Shown: piece by piece, positions 9,434 through 18,948 of the stretch
Layout of the letters: every line of letters begins with the position of its first letter
Numbering within the stretch: the stretch's first letter is position 1
DNA from: Longimicrobiales bacterium
GTDB taxonomy: Bacteria > Gemmatimonadota > Gemmatimonadetes > Longimicrobiales > Gaopeijiaceae
Assembly: GCA_951813395.1 (NCBI GenBank)
Contig: OX638356.1
Location: forward strand, 1,219,340 to 1,283,339
Direction: 5' to 3'
Length of the DNA stretch: 64,000 nt
Program-made: the position numbers and the translations under genes
The notes under the pieces: generated by a model
Told to the model about the DNA's origin: nothing
Databases searched by the model: none
Seen by the model: only the letters and a program-made list of their open reading frames with translations

Positions 9434-11137
9434 ATGACGACCAACCGCCCGAGGCCTTCCCGCCTCCTCATTCGCCGCTTGGCCCTGTCTTTTCCGGTTG
9501 TGGCGCTGGCGGCCGCCGCCTGCACCGACGCCGCTCCCCCAGCCGACGACGCCCCATTCGACGTCCTCATCACCGACGCCCGCGTGATCGACGGAACCGG
9601 CGCAGCGCCGTTCGACGCCGATGTCGGCCTTCGCGGCGACCGCATCATCGCGGTGGGCGCGCTGGCGGACCGCGAAGCCGCCCGCACCATCGACGCCGCC
9701 GGCCGAGTGGTCGCCCCGGGGTTCGTCGACATGATGGGCCAGGCCAGCCTCGTCCTCATCACCGACCCCCCGAGCGCCGAAAGCAAGCTGCGCCAGGGCA
9801 TCACCACCTACCTCTCCGGCGAAGGCGGCTCGCCCGCGCCCCAGAGCGACGCCACGCTGCGCAACCCGCCCGTGATCGACGGCGACACCCTCCGCTGGCG
9901 CCGCTACTCGGAGTACTTCGCGATCCTGGAGCGCTATGGCATCCCGATCAACGTGGTCCACGATGTCGGCCTGACCCAGGTGCGGCGCGTGGTGCTCGGC
10001 GACGAGGACGTTGCGCCGACGCCCGAGCAGCTCGAACAGATGAAGGCGCTCGTAAGAGAGGGGATGGAGGATGGAGCCGTCGGCGTGTCCACGTCCCTGA
10101 TCTATCCGCCGGCTATCTACGCATCCACGGAGGAGCTGGTAGCCCTCAGCGCGGTGGCCGGCGAGTACGGTGGCGTCTACTTCACGCACATGAGGAACGA
10201 GAGCCACGCGGTCCTCGAAGCCATCCGCGAGGCCATCACGATCGGCGAAGGAGCGGGCGTCCCCGTCCACATCTACCACCTCAAGGCAGCCGGCCAGCGC
10301 AACTGGCCCCTCATGGACGAGGCCCTCGCGCTGATCGACTCGGTCCGCACCGCCGGGATGGACGTAACCGCCGACATCTACCCGTATGTGCGCAACGGCA
10401 TCGGCCTGGGCTCGTTCCTGCACCCGCGCCACTACGCCCGCGGCACCGGGGCCTTCCTGGCGACACTCGGCGATCCCGACCTGCGCGCCCGGCTGCGCGA
10501 AGAGGTCGAAACCGATTCCGAGTGGGAGAACTGGTATCAGCACGTCGGGATGGACTGGAACAACGTGCTGATCGTCTCGGCCTCGGACGCCGTCGACCCG
10601 AACGTCGTCAACCGCTCGGTGGCCGAGGCGGCGGAGGTGCTCGGAACCGACCCCTGGAACGCCTTCTTCGACCTGGTGCAGGCGGGCGGCGTCAGCGTGA
10701 ACCCGCTCAGCATGAACGAGGAGCAGAAGTGGGCCGCCCTGCGCGCGCCGTTCGTCATGATCGACACCGACGCCTCGCCGGTGAACCCGGCGTCGGTCTC
10801 GGGCACGCACCCCCGGGCCTTCGGCGCGTTCCCGCGCGTGATTGCCAAGTACGTCCGTGAGGACGGCGTGATCTCGCTGGAGGAGGCGGTGCGCCGGATG
10901 ACCTCGCTGGCCGCGCGCCGCCTGGGATTCCAGGACCGCGGCACCGTCGAACCCGGTATGGTCGCCGACCTGGTCGTCTTCGACCCGGCGCGGCTGCGGG
11001 ACCGGGCCGACTTCGGGACCGACGCGACGCTGCAGTCCGAAGGCGTGGACTACCTGTTCGTGAACGGCGAGCTGGTCATCGACGACGGGGAGTTGACCGA
11101 CGCCAGGCCGGGGAGGCTGCTGAGGCGGACGGATTAG
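9434..11137 (+). CDS. lipoprotein amidohydrolase of the N-acyl-D-amino-acid deacylase family
   Basis: The 567-residue protein starts at MTTNRP and has a lipobox-like signal (VVALAAAAC). The amidohydrolase frame begins at FDVLITDARVIDGTG and includes the conserved VAPGFVDMMGQAS, GVSTSLIYPPAIYAS, FTHMRNES, VHIYHLKAAG and a late MIDTDASPVNP, with a terminal composite domain (GTVEPGMVADLVVFDPARL). Most deacylases of this family have a His-x-His after PGFID that binds zinc. Here it is Met-Met-Gly-Gln, so one metal site is altered. Lipid anchoring suggests periplasmic hydrolysis of acylated D-amino acids or related amides; the substrate is not shown. It is convergent with hipA, with overlapping stop codons. 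Confidence 0.78.
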   Translation: MTTNRPRPSRLLIRRLALSFPVVALAAAACTDAAPPADDAPFDVLITDARVIDGTGAAPFDADVGLRGDRIIAVGALADREAARTIDAAGRVVAPGFVDMMGQASLVLITDPPSAESKLRQGITTYLSGEGGSPAPQSDATLRNPPVIDGDTLRWRRYSEYFAILERYGIPINVVHDVGLTQVRRVVLGDEDVAPTPEQLEQMKALVREGMEDGAVGVSTSLIYPPAIYASTEELVALSAVAGEYGGVYFTHMRNESHAVLEAIREAITIGEGAGVPVHIYHLKAAGQRNWPLMDEALALIDSVRTAGMDVTADIYPYVRNGIGLGSFLHPRHYARGTGAFLATLGDPDLRARLREEVETDSEWENWYQHVGMDWNNVLIVSASDAVDPNVVNRSVAEAAEVLGTDPWNAFFDLVQAGGVSVNPLSMNEEQKWAALRAPFVMIDTDASPVNPASVSGTHPRAFGAFPRVIAKYVREDGVISLEEAVRRMTSLAARRLGFQDRGTVEPGMVADLVVFDPARLRDRADFGTDATLQSEGVDYLFVNGELVIDDGELTDARPGRLLRRTD

Positions 11138-12432
11138 GACCCGATGCCCGGCAACCTGCCCTCGATCCACCCAACCATCTCGCCGGGCACGCCGGCGCCG
11201 CGTGCAAGCCGCCGCCAACCCTGCACCGCCCCTGCCACCTGCTCGATGATCTCCCGGCCACCCTTCGGCACATCGAACACCTCTCCCACCTCGAGCAGAT
11301 CGCGGCGGCCGATCGCCCGGAACTTCCCGTTCACGGACATCTGGTGCTGGCGCGTCCACGCGTCGTTCTCCGCATAGGTCACGTCGTAGGCGGGCGCGAG
11401 GCGCCACCTCCCCGCCCGATTCATCAGGAACCCGAAGTTCTTCACGTGGTCGTCGAAGTTTACGGTGGTCACGGCGAAAACCATGCGTCGAAACGCTTCG
11501 TTCACCGAGCGCTGACCGAGTCCGATGGCGCGTATGGTGTCCAACCAGCCTTCATAGCTGAAGACGTACTGGTCGTGGAAGTCGACGTGCTGCAGCCCTC
11601 CGAGGCTGTGGAAGTGAAAGCGGCGTAAGGAGCCCGTCCCCTCGTCGGGTGCACGGTCGAAGCGCCGCACCATGAAGTGCGCCAGGGCTCCGTCACGGAG
11701 GAGATGCGTGTCGGGCATCTCGATCCCGGCATCCCTCGCCATGCACGAATAGGCGTACTCGATTCGCCCCCAGGGTCCCGGACCCCCGGCGGCAACCATA
11801 TTCTGCCCCGCGGCCTCTCGGGTTACCCCGTCGAATTTGATCAGCCATGGCTCATCGCCGGGCTCCGGGGAGGCGAATCCCGAACGCACCTGGCCGGTCC
11901 GGCGATTCCAGAGAACCAGCGCCTTCGCCCGGGCGCCTCCCGCACTGCCACCGACCTGCATGATCTCCGGCACCGCCACCGACACGTCTCCCTCGATCAC
12001 CCGCCGGGCCTGGTTCACGAGTTCCCGTACGTGCAGGGCCTCTTCGGTGCCTGGTCCGGGATCCAGGGGAGGGTGGAACTCCAGTGCGCCCATTGCGCGG
12101 TCACCGATGTACAGCAGTCTCTGCAACGGTGACATCGCGTCGCCCGGCCGCCCCCGCTCTTCGAAGTACCGGCGGATGACGGCGTTTCCGAACTGATCCG
12201 GCAGCGCATCGGCAAACACGCCTGGCAGGCCGATGAATGCGGGTTTTCGCGCCAGCTCCGGAAAGGAGACCGGGCCCTGACGGCCCGCGGGAAGATGAAT
12301 CGGCGAAACCTCGAGGCCCGAGGCCCGGAACCGGGAATCGAATTCGAAAGCGATCCGTCCGTCGGGACCTTCCCGAAGCATCCCGACCTCGTGTCCCCAG
12401 ATCCCGACCCGAACCCTGACGTCACCAGTCAC
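11134..12432 (-). CDS. hipA: HipA-like serine/threonine kinase toxin
   Basis: The product is about 432 residues from a GTG start that overlaps the end of hipB by 11 bases. HipA landmarks are clear: the N-subdomain 1 region (GHEVGMLREGP), GLPGVFADALPDQFGN, a nucleotide-binding GGSAGGARAKALV loop, HFMVRRFDR, the catalytic loop DDHVKNFGFL with its Asp and Asn, and APAYDVTY in place of a DFG motif. HipA phosphorylates a tRNA synthetase (GltX in E. coli) and causes growth arrest; the target here is unknown. The kinase looks intact. The overlap with the antitoxin gene means the two are co-translated. Confidence 0.88.
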   Translation of the reverse strand: MTGDVRVRVGIWGHEVGMLREGPDGRIAFEFDSRFRASGLEVSPIHLPAGRQGPVSFPELARKPAFIGLPGVFADALPDQFGNAVIRRYFEERGRPGDAMSPLQRLLYIGDRAMGALEFHPPLDPGPGTEEALHVRELVNQARRVIEGDVSVAVPEIMQVGGSAGGARAKALVLWNRRTGQVRSGFASPEPGDEPWLIKFDGVTREAAGQNMVAAGGPGPWGRIEYAYSCMARDAGIEMPDTHLLRDGALAHFMVRRFDRAPDEGTGSLRRFHFHSLGGLQHVDFHDQYVFSYEGWLDTIRAIGLGQRSVNEAFRRMVFAVTTVNFDDHVKNFGFLMNRAGRWRLAPAYDVTYAENDAWTRQHQMSVNGKFRAIGRRDLLEVGEVFDVPKGGREIIEQVAGAVQGWRRLARGAGVPGEMVGWIEGRLPGIGS

Positions 12433-12739
12433 GACCCCGCCTCGACGCGCGGCGCCTGATCTTCCCCCGCAACCTCTCGACATCGTACGGGGACACTTCG
12501 GGGACGGGGATGAACGCCTCGAACGCCTGTAGCCGCCCCAACGCACGCATGACCTGCACCAGGTTCTCGGTCCCGATGCTGTGTCCTGCTTCGAGGCGGT
12601 TGATCGTGCGCGGGCTCACTCCCGAGTCGGCGGCGAGGTCGCTGACCCGCCGATTCTGCTGCAGGCGAAGCGTCTTCAGCCGTGCGCCCACTTCGCGAAG
12701 CACATCCGGCGTCCGGCTCGTGGCGACGATGACTCCCAT
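12422..12739 (-). CDS. hipB: HipB-like XRE-family antitoxin and repressor
   Basis: This 105-residue protein has a helix-turn-helix of the XRE/Cro type, LKTLRLQQNRRVSDLAADSG followed by VSPRTINRLEAGHSIG. A short C-terminal tail (VSPYDVERLRGKIRRRASRR) may contact the kinase. HipB proteins bind DNA as dimers and neutralise HipA. AGGAGG-like sequence (gaaaggaggg) lies just ahead of the start. The likely operator is the inverted repeat about 60 bases upstream. Confidence 0.85.
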   Translation of the reverse strand: MGVIVATSRTPDVLREVGARLKTLRLQQNRRVSDLAADSGVSPRTINRLEAGHSIGTENLVQVMRALGRLQAFEAFIPVPEVSPYDVERLRGKIRRRASRRGRDW

Positions 12740-12798
12740 GACCCGGTGACCCTCCTTTCATCGCAAGGTAACCGGGTTGGAGTTGATTGTCTATAGCG

Positions 12799-12849
12799 TC
12801 AAATATGACGTATTATAATTGATTTCTGTCATTAGTACGTCATATTTGA
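12799..12849 (-). promoter_or_regulatory. probable hipBA operator/promoter: perfect 14-bp inverted repeat
   Basis: Left arm 12799-12812 (tcaaatatgacgta) and right arm 12836-12849 (tacgtcatatttga) are exact reverse complements, separated by 23 bases. The spacer contains TATAAT on both strands, at 12814-12819 (+) and 12817-12812 (-). The block is markedly AT-rich within high-GC surroundings. Paired palindromic half-sites around the -10 region fit autorepression by HipB, whose gene begins 60 bases downstream on the minus strand. No good -35 hexamer was found. Confidence 0.6.
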
Positions 12850-12885
12850 TCTATTCCAACGTACTCCTGGCAAGCCCTCCGTGGC

Positions 12886-14637
12886 TCAGCCCTTCGCTCC
12901 CACCGGATCCACGCGCACGGTCACGATGTCGGTGTCGTGGTACTTCTGGTGCCGCACCGCCGTGGCGATATGACGCAGCAGGCGCAGCGAGAAGTCGCGC
13001 TCGACCGGGACTTCCGTCACGTTCCCGCCGATGAAGGCCATGCGGTCCTCGATATTGCCCTCTCCGGCCGCGGCGAGGAACTCCAGTTCGGCCGCGCCGG
13101 CCTCGGCCCGGGCCGTGACGCGCAGCCGCCTCACCCCGTAGGCGTCGTCCTCGGCCACCTCGTCCAGAACGATCAGCAGCGTTTCCTCGGCTGCGAGGCT
13201 CAACCTCCGCGCCATCTCATCACCCAGTCCGGTGCGAGCGGCGAAGTCCTCCAAAAACTCCTGGATCTTCGGCTGGGCCTCGATGTCCAGCGTGGTTTCG
13301 ATGCGCCGCCGCCGGGGCCCCGCGAGCTCCATGAACGCGGAGAGCAGGATCGCCGTCAGTCCGCCGGAGGTCATCCCGTTTTCCAGCAGCTGCCCCGCCC
13401 AGCTGCCGAAGTACTCCGACGGGATCTGGCCGCTCTGAAAGCCGGCCCCGATCCAGAACGAGACGCCGATGATCGTCGCCTTCCGGTAGTCGATGCCGTC
13501 CTGGGTGACCATTTCGAGGCCGAGGACAAACAGGATCGCGATCAGGACGACGATGTAGGCGCCGACCACCGGGTTGGGAATGGCCAGAAGCACGGCAGTG
13601 GCCTTGGGAAAGAAGGCCAGCGCGATGAACGTGACCCCGATGCAGACGCCCACCCGCCGCGCGGCGATCCCGGTGATCTCGACGATCGAGACGCTGTTGG
13701 AGTAGGTCGTGTTGGGGACCGTGGCGAAGAGCCCCGACAGGAGGTTGCCCACCCCGTCGGCGGCCACGGCGCCCTGGACCGCGCGGAAGTCGGTCGCCCG
13801 CCGCCTTCGCCAGGAAACCCGCTGGATCGCCATCCCGTCCCCGATGGTCTCGATGGCGCCGACGAGCGTGACGAAGACGAAGGCCGGCAGCATCGCCCAG
13901 AACTCGGGGCTCAGGCGCAGGTCGAATCCCGGCCAGCCTGCCGCCGGCACGCCGAACCAGCGCGCATCGCCCACGATGCCCGTGTCGTAGATGCCGTACC
14001 CGGCCGCGACCAGGCATCCTCCGGCGGCGCCGATCACCGAGCCCCACAGGCGCAGGGCTCCTCTCGCCCGCAGGACGATCAGGATGGTGATGACCATCGT
14101 CGCCAGGGCGGTCATGGGGGCGGCCTCCGGGGCCGCGCCCGCCGGTGCCTGGAAGAGGAGGTCGAAGCCGATGGGCATGACCGTCACCGCGATCAGCATG
14201 ATGACGGTGCCCGCCACCGTCGGCGTGATGACGCGCCTGAGCAGCGAGAGCCGCGATGAAATCAGGAACTGGAACAGCGACGACGCCACGATCAGGGTGG
14301 CGAGCAGCGCGGGCCCACCGCGTTCCAGCGCCGCCACCGACACCGCGATGAAGACCCCCGACGTGCCCATGAGCAGGATGTATCCCGCACCGACCCGGCC
14401 GGCGATGGGTCTGGCCTGGATCAGGGTCGAGATCCCGCACACGATCAGCACGGCGAAGGCCGCCCACGTGAGGTAGGTCTCGCTGGCGCCGCCGGCGCGC
14501 ACCACGATCGCCACCGTGATCACGATCCCGGCGATGTTCAGGAGGACGTATTGGAAGGCCAGCCCGAACGATACGGGGTAGCTGGGCGTTTCGTCGGCCT
14601 GGAAGCGCAGCCCCCGGCGCGTGTCGTGAGAGGTCAT
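12886..14637 (-). CDS. NCS2-type nucleobase permease fused to an ATPase-like (RsbW-type) domain
   Basis: The 583-residue product starts with about 12-14 transmembrane helices of the uracil/xanthine permease fold (SFGLAFQYVLLNIAGIVITV, AIETIGDGMAIQR, NTTYSNSVSIVEITGIAARR, IPNPVVGAYIVVLIAILFV). Residues about 435-583 are soluble and resemble a GHKL/anti-sigma ATPase fold (GLGDEMARRLSLAAEETLL, SLRLLRHIATAVRHQKYHD). The N-box Glu is kept, but the Mg-binding Asn expected after it is replaced (EETLLIVLDE). A purine or pyrimidine substrate is expected from the family. The start codon overlaps the stop of the aminotransferase remnant (ATGA). Confidence 0.75.
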   Translation of the reverse strand: MTSHDTRRGLRFQADETPSYPVSFGLAFQYVLLNIAGIVITVAIVVRAGGASETYLTWAAFAVLIVCGISTLIQARPIAGRVGAGYILLMGTSGVFIAVSVAALERGGPALLATLIVASSLFQFLISSRLSLLRRVITPTVAGTVIMLIAVTVMPIGFDLLFQAPAGAAPEAAPMTALATMVITILIVLRARGALRLWGSVIGAAGGCLVAAGYGIYDTGIVGDARWFGVPAAGWPGFDLRLSPEFWAMLPAFVFVTLVGAIETIGDGMAIQRVSWRRRRATDFRAVQGAVAADGVGNLLSGLFATVPNTTYSNSVSIVEITGIAARRVGVCIGVTFIALAFFPKATAVLLAIPNPVVGAYIVVLIAILFVLGLEMVTQDGIDYRKATIIGVSFWIGAGFQSGQIPSEYFGSWAGQLLENGMTSGGLTAILLSAFMELAGPRRRRIETTLDIEAQPKIQEFLEDFAARTGLGDEMARRLSLAAEETLLIVLDEVAEDDAYGVRRLRVTARAEAGAAELEFLAAAGEGNIEDRMAFIGGNVTEVPVERDFSLRLLRHIATAVRHQKYHDTDIVTVRVDPVGAKG

Positions 14638-15106
14638 GGTGTCGGTCTGCTCTCAATGGCGGTCCCGTGCCGATCGAGGAAGGTTTCGAACTCGGTCACC
14701 AGCCTGTCGCAGTCCTCGTCGTCGTGATCGAGGGAAACCGTGATGAAGCCGCGCCGCAACGGCGTTGAGGGCGCCGCGCAGCGCATCGCCGATCCGCGCC
14801 TGTGAAGCTCAGGGGCCAACCGTGGTATCCGCCGCCGAACACGAGAACGCCATCGCGTCCCGTGACGGCGCGCGCCAGACTCACGGCCATCAGGTTCGCC
14901 TCGGTCCCGGAGTTCGTGAACCGCACCCGCTCGACCGACGGGAACACCGGGAAGGGCGCGTAGTGGTTTACCGTGCGGGTGTCGGCGCCGGGTAGGAATC
15001 CCGTGGACCGCTCGAAGCTGGCCTGGCTGAGTGGGTTCGCCGCCGTGTACCGGACGGCCGCCTCGGAGGCAAGATCCTGCAAGGTCGGCGTGATTACCGG
15101 AGTCAT
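14634..15106 (-). pseudogene. decayed class-III (glutamate-1-semialdehyde-type) aminotransferase
   Basis: One frame from 15106 reads a recognisable N-terminus ([20 protein letters not shown]) joined directly to the PLP phosphate-binding region ([17 protein letters not shown]) and [11 protein letters not shown]. About 70 residues normally lie between these parts, so an internal deletion is inferred. After about 14800 the frame shifts, and another frame reads a C-terminal segment ([20 protein letters not shown]). The PLP-lysine domain is absent. The final TGA overlaps the permease ATG, as expected from a once-coupled intact gene. The remnant cannot be an active aminotransferase. Confidence 0.7.
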
Positions 15107-15180
15107 GTTGGGATAATCGGTGCCGACCGGCGGGAATCGCAAGCCGCCAACCCACGGCAAGCCGGCAGGGGCTGCCCGTC

Positions 15181-17781
15181 CTACATCCCCGAAACAGTGC
15201 CTGCCTCGTCGCCGGCGCCCTTCACAAAGCGGTCGAACCACTCGATCCACCGGGCCCACATGTCCAGGTTGTTCTCGATCGCGCGCGGTGTGTGCGATTC
15301 GAACGGGTAGACGTATAGCACGGCGGTCTTGCCGAGCCCCGTCAGCGCGTGGATCATCCGCTCCGACTGGATGGGGTAGGTGCCCGAGTTGTTGTCGTCG
15401 GCGCCGTGGTAGAGGAGCAGCGGCGTGTTGATCTGGTCCGCCTTGAAGAACGGCGACATCTCCATGTACACGTGGGGCGCCTCCCAGATGTCGCGCGGCT
15501 CGGCCTGGAATCCCATCGGCGTAAGCGAGCGGTTGTAGGCGCCGTCGCCGGCGATCCCCGCCTTGAAGAACGGCGTGTGCGCGAGGAAGTTGGCGGTCGC
15601 GAACGCGCCGTAGCTGTGCCCTCCGTGCCCGATCCGGTCCATGTCGATCACGCCGAGGCCGTCGACCGCGCGGATCGCCGCGTACATCCCGTCGACCATG
15701 TTGGAGATATAGTAATCGTTGTAACTCGTCCCTACGATCGGGATGTCCGGGTATATCAGCGCGTAGCCCTGGGTCAGCCACAGGTCGGACCAGCGAAGCC
15801 AGGTAAGGCGCGTGTACGCGTTGTGGTTGCGCGCGCGGATGGTGGCGTTGTGGAAGTCGTCCTCGCTCCGGTACTCGCGCGGATAGGTCCAGAAGATGGC
15901 GGGCACCTTCGTCCCCTCCACGTAGTCGACGGGAAGCGAAACGCGGCCCTGGATCTCGAGCCCGTCACGCCGGGTGAACTCGAAGTCGATGCGGCGCGCG
16001 GCCGTCAGCTGCGGGAACGGGTCCACGTTGCGGGTCAGGTTTTCCAACGTGCCGCCCATGCCGCCTGAGGCTCCCCCGCCACGGGCGTCTGCACCCGCCG
16101 CGTCCCGAACCCACAGGTGGCTGTCCGGAAACGTATTCTTCCCCTCGCGGCTCACGATCATGCGTTCCAGATCGGGGTCGAGCGGCACGAGAGGCTGGTC
16201 GAAGGCGTCGCGCGACCCCTCGAAGAGCCGCTCCGTCGCGCCGTCGGCGATCGACAGACGGTCCACGAAGGGCTGCGGGCGGAAGTCCCCCTTCCACCCG
16301 TCGCCGCGCAGATACGCGCTCTCGCCGTCGGACGACATCCAGGCGTGCTCGATGCCGTTGGCGGTGCGGGCGGTCAGCAGTTCGCCGGGAAGCGCCAGCG
16401 CGTCGTCCGCGTCATGGAACGCCACCAGCATACGGCCCTCGGCCGGCATGGCGGGCGGGGCGCCGGCCGGATCGAGGGCGTAGTGGACGAGCCCCTCGTC
16501 GCCGTCCCGGCCGACCGACGCAAACGCATGGCGCCCGTCGCGAGAGTAGCTGACCGAGGCGACAGGGTGTTCGCTGCGCGCGATCTCGACTGCGTCCCCG
16601 TCTCCGAAGGGTTGGGGAAGGAGCATGATGCGGTCCTCGCGGGGCCCGTCCGCGCCGTCGGCCTCGTCATCGTCCGCCGCCACCCGGTGGAGGTAGGAGA
16701 TCCCGCTGCCGTCGGGACGCCAGCGCCAGTCGCGCGGCCCATCCTGCGACCCCCCGCCCCGGCCTTCCCGCAGTTCGCGCTCCTCCAGCGTGGCCAGGAC
16801 CTCGCCCGTTCCAATGTCCAGCACCTCGGTCACGCGCGGGAACCCCGTGTAGCTGTTGATGAAGGTGAAGGGGCGCTCGATGCGCGTGGCGATCAGGTGG
16901 CGTCCGTCGGGGCTGAGCGCGATGGCTTCATACATTCCGGGCTCACCGATCGGACGCGCGGCCCGGCCCGGCACCAGTTCGACGATCTGGCTGCGCGTGT
17001 AGTGCTCGAACAGGTCCGCTTCGTGGTCGTCCTGCAGCAGGAAGGGCATGGTGCGGTTGGGTGTGGGCGCGGCGCGAGTGTGGCGGATCGTGGGCCCGGA
17101 TGGGAGCGCGGGTGCGGGCGGTGGTGCGCCGCGGCCGGACGGCGCGGCCAGCGTGACGAGCGAGCCCGAGGGCGTCCACTGCAGCATTCGAGACGGAGCG
17201 GCTCCCTGGCCGCGCGAGGAAGTGCCGAGCGTGGTCATGACGTGCGCGTCGCCGGCCGGGCGCACGGTACCGTCGCCGGGCGAGGCGATCCAGACCTGCG
17301 TGGTCTGGTCGAGGTGCGCGAGGAAGGCGAGCTGCGAGCCGTCCAGCGACCACATCAGGTCGCTGATGTAGATGCCCTCGGGAAGATCGACGTCCGTGAA
17401 GGAACGCCCGCTGAGCGAATAGAAGCGCAGGCCGTACAGCCCGTAGATGTCCAGGTGCCACGGCCGGTCGGTACGCGCGCGGATCTCAAGCATCCCGAGA
17501 CGCAGCGTCTCCTCGCCGACTTCCTCCAGCGTGGAGAGCTCGGTCGAGAGCGGGATCACGAAGTGGTCGCCGTTCGGGCTGATATGATTCAGGGTGGCGA
17601 AATTGGGGTCCGCCGCGAACAGGTCGGCGACAGGGTCGGGCGGCAGGATGTAGCCGGTCGCAGGATCCAGGTGGCCGCCCTGCGGATTCGGGTTCTGCGC
17701 GGACAGCGCGGACGCGACGAGGAGCGGGATCGTGACGGGCAACAGGCGCGGGGAAACGCGAAGGCCTTGGAGAGTGGTCAT
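15181..17781 (-). CDS. exported S9-family serine peptidase, glutamyl-endopeptidase-like
   Basis: The roughly 866-residue protein has a signal peptide ([17 protein letters not shown]), then a long beta-propeller region, then an alpha/beta-hydrolase peptidase domain. The nucleophile lies in [18 protein letters not shown], the acid in [11 protein letters not shown] and the histidine in YPFESHTPR, so the Ser-Asp-His triad is complete. GHSYGAF and the size match the S9D glutamyl endopeptidase group rather than classical prolyl oligopeptidase. I used MTTLQG at 17781 because it precedes the signal peptide and avoids the divergent flavoprotein gene at 17829. It probably degrades peptides in the periplasm. 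Confidence 0.85.
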   Translation of the reverse strand: MTTLQGLRVSPRLLPVTIPLLVASALSAQNPNPQGGHLDPATGYILPPDPVADLFAADPNFATLNHISPNGDHFVIPLSTELSTLEEVGEETLRLGMLEIRARTDRPWHLDIYGLYGLRFYSLSGRSFTDVDLPEGIYISDLMWSLDGSQLAFLAHLDQTTQVWIASPGDGTVRPAGDAHVMTTLGTSSRGQGAAPSRMLQWTPSGSLVTLAAPSGRGAPPPAPALPSGPTIRHTRAAPTPNRTMPFLLQDDHEADLFEHYTRSQIVELVPGRAARPIGEPGMYEAIALSPDGRHLIATRIERPFTFINSYTGFPRVTEVLDIGTGEVLATLEERELREGRGGGSQDGPRDWRWRPDGSGISYLHRVAADDDEADGADGPREDRIMLLPQPFGDGDAVEIARSEHPVASVSYSRDGRHAFASVGRDGDEGLVHYALDPAGAPPAMPAEGRMLVAFHDADDALALPGELLTARTANGIEHAWMSSDGESAYLRGDGWKGDFRPQPFVDRLSIADGATERLFEGSRDAFDQPLVPLDPDLERMIVSREGKNTFPDSHLWVRDAAGADARGGGASGGMGGTLENLTRNVDPFPQLTAARRIDFEFTRRDGLEIQGRVSLPVDYVEGTKVPAIFWTYPREYRSEDDFHNATIRARNHNAYTRLTWLRWSDLWLTQGYALIYPDIPIVGTSYNDYYISNMVDGMYAAIRAVDGLGVIDMDRIGHGGHSYGAFATANFLAHTPFFKAGIAGDGAYNRSLTPMGFQAEPRDIWEAPHVYMEMSPFFKADQINTPLLLYHGADDNNSGTYPIQSERMIHALTGLGKTAVLYVYPFESHTPRAIENNLDMWARWIEWFDRFVKGAGDEAGTVSGM

Positions 17782-17828
17782 GCTGGCAGTCCTGACGGAG
17801 GGGTTCGGCGAGCCTGGCTGATGAAGAT

Positions 17829-18896
17829 ATGACCGCAAACTACGATGTCGCCGTGATCGGCGCCGGGTTCGCCGGGCTCGCGTGCGCCCGCCGGGCGGCC
17901 GAGCGGGGCCTTTCCGTGGTGGTCCTGGAGCGCAAGGCGGAGCCGGGCGAGCGGATCCACACGACGGGGATCCTGGTCCGGGAAGCGTGGGAGGAGTGGG
18001 CGGCTCCCAGTGCTCTGGTTCGCCGGATCGAGCGTGTCCGCGTCTACGCGCCCAGCCACCGCTTCGTCGAACTCAACGGCGACCGCTACTTCTTCATGGC
18101 CACCGACACGGCGCGCCTGATGGGCCATCTGGTCGAAGAGACCCGGCGCTCCGGTGCCGAGGTCCGGTTCGGAGAGAAGTTCCGGGGGATGGCGTCTGCG
18201 GGGAACGGAAAGCCGATGACGCTCAGGGACTCGCGAGTCGAATGCCGTTTCCTGGTCGGAGCCGATGGCGCCCGCTCCCGCGTAGCCGAGAGCTTCGGGC
18301 TCGACAGCAACCGCCGGCTGCTCAAGGGAGTGGAATGGGAATTCGAGCCGCTGCCCAACGCGGGGGACTGCCTCCACTGCTTCGTCGATTCCGAGTATGC
18401 TCCCGGGTACATCGGGTGGGTGGTGCCCGGGGTAGCGGCGACCCAGGTCGGCCTGGCCGTCCATCGGCATCGCCGCGCCGACATGCCGGGCTTCATCCGC
18501 AGAATCGATCCCCTGTTCGGGTTGTCGGGAAAACGCGTGCTGGAAAAGCGGGGCGGGATCATCCCGATCGGCGGACTGTTGCGAAACTTCCATGGCGAGG
18601 GCGTGGTCCTCATCGGAGATTCGGCCGGCATGGTGTCCCCGTTGACCGCCGGCGGCATTCACAACGCGTACCGGTTCGGCAGGCTCGCCGGTGACGCCAT
18701 CACGGACCATCTGGAGAGGGGCGGGCCCCACCCGGGCGACGTGATACGCAGAGCGTACACCAGGCGAAGGTGGAAACACGCCGCACGCTGGGGTTACGAC
18801 CACCTGCCCGTGGCCAGGGCCCTGGACGCGGGTCTGGTGACCTGGGGGATGTTCCGCAGACTTGCGGGCAAGGTCTTCTTCGACCGGATACGGTGA
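17829..18896 (+). CDS. FAD-dependent oxidoreductase, geranylgeranyl-reductase-like
   Basis: The 355-residue protein opens with a Rossmann dinucleotide-binding motif (YDVAVIGAGFAGLACARRAA) and an acidic strand end (VVVLERKAEPGERIHTTGI). The second FAD motif is FLVGADGARSRVAESFG and the third is GVVLIGDSAGMVSPLTAGGI. The last phrase is typical of the geranylgeranyl reductase/halogenase branch of flavoproteins, which reduce isoprenoid double bonds or act as monooxygenases. No transmembrane segment is evident. The substrate cannot be told from the sequence. It is divergent from the S9 peptidase gene, with under 50 bases between starts. Confidence 0.8.
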   Translation: MTANYDVAVIGAGFAGLACARRAAERGLSVVVLERKAEPGERIHTTGILVREAWEEWAAPSALVRRIERVRVYAPSHRFVELNGDRYFFMATDTARLMGHLVEETRRSGAEVRFGEKFRGMASAGNGKPMTLRDSRVECRFLVGADGARSRVAESFGLDSNRRLLKGVEWEFEPLPNAGDCLHCFVDSEYAPGYIGWVVPGVAATQVGLAVHRHRRADMPGFIRRIDPLFGLSGKRVLEKRGGIIPIGGLLRNFHGEGVVLIGDSAGMVSPLTAGGIHNAYRFGRLAGDAITDHLERGGPHPGDVIRRAYTRRRWKHAARWGYDHLPVARALDAGLVTWGMFRRLAGKVFFDRIR

Positions 18897-18948
18897 CTTG
18901 AGGCACATCCTTGCCGGACCCCGAGAATCGTCGCTAGTGTCACTCCCG

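Noticed and set aside
9383-11407. 674-codon minus-strand frame opposite the amidohydrolase
   Set aside because: Shadow frame; the plus-strand product has signal peptide and family motifs.
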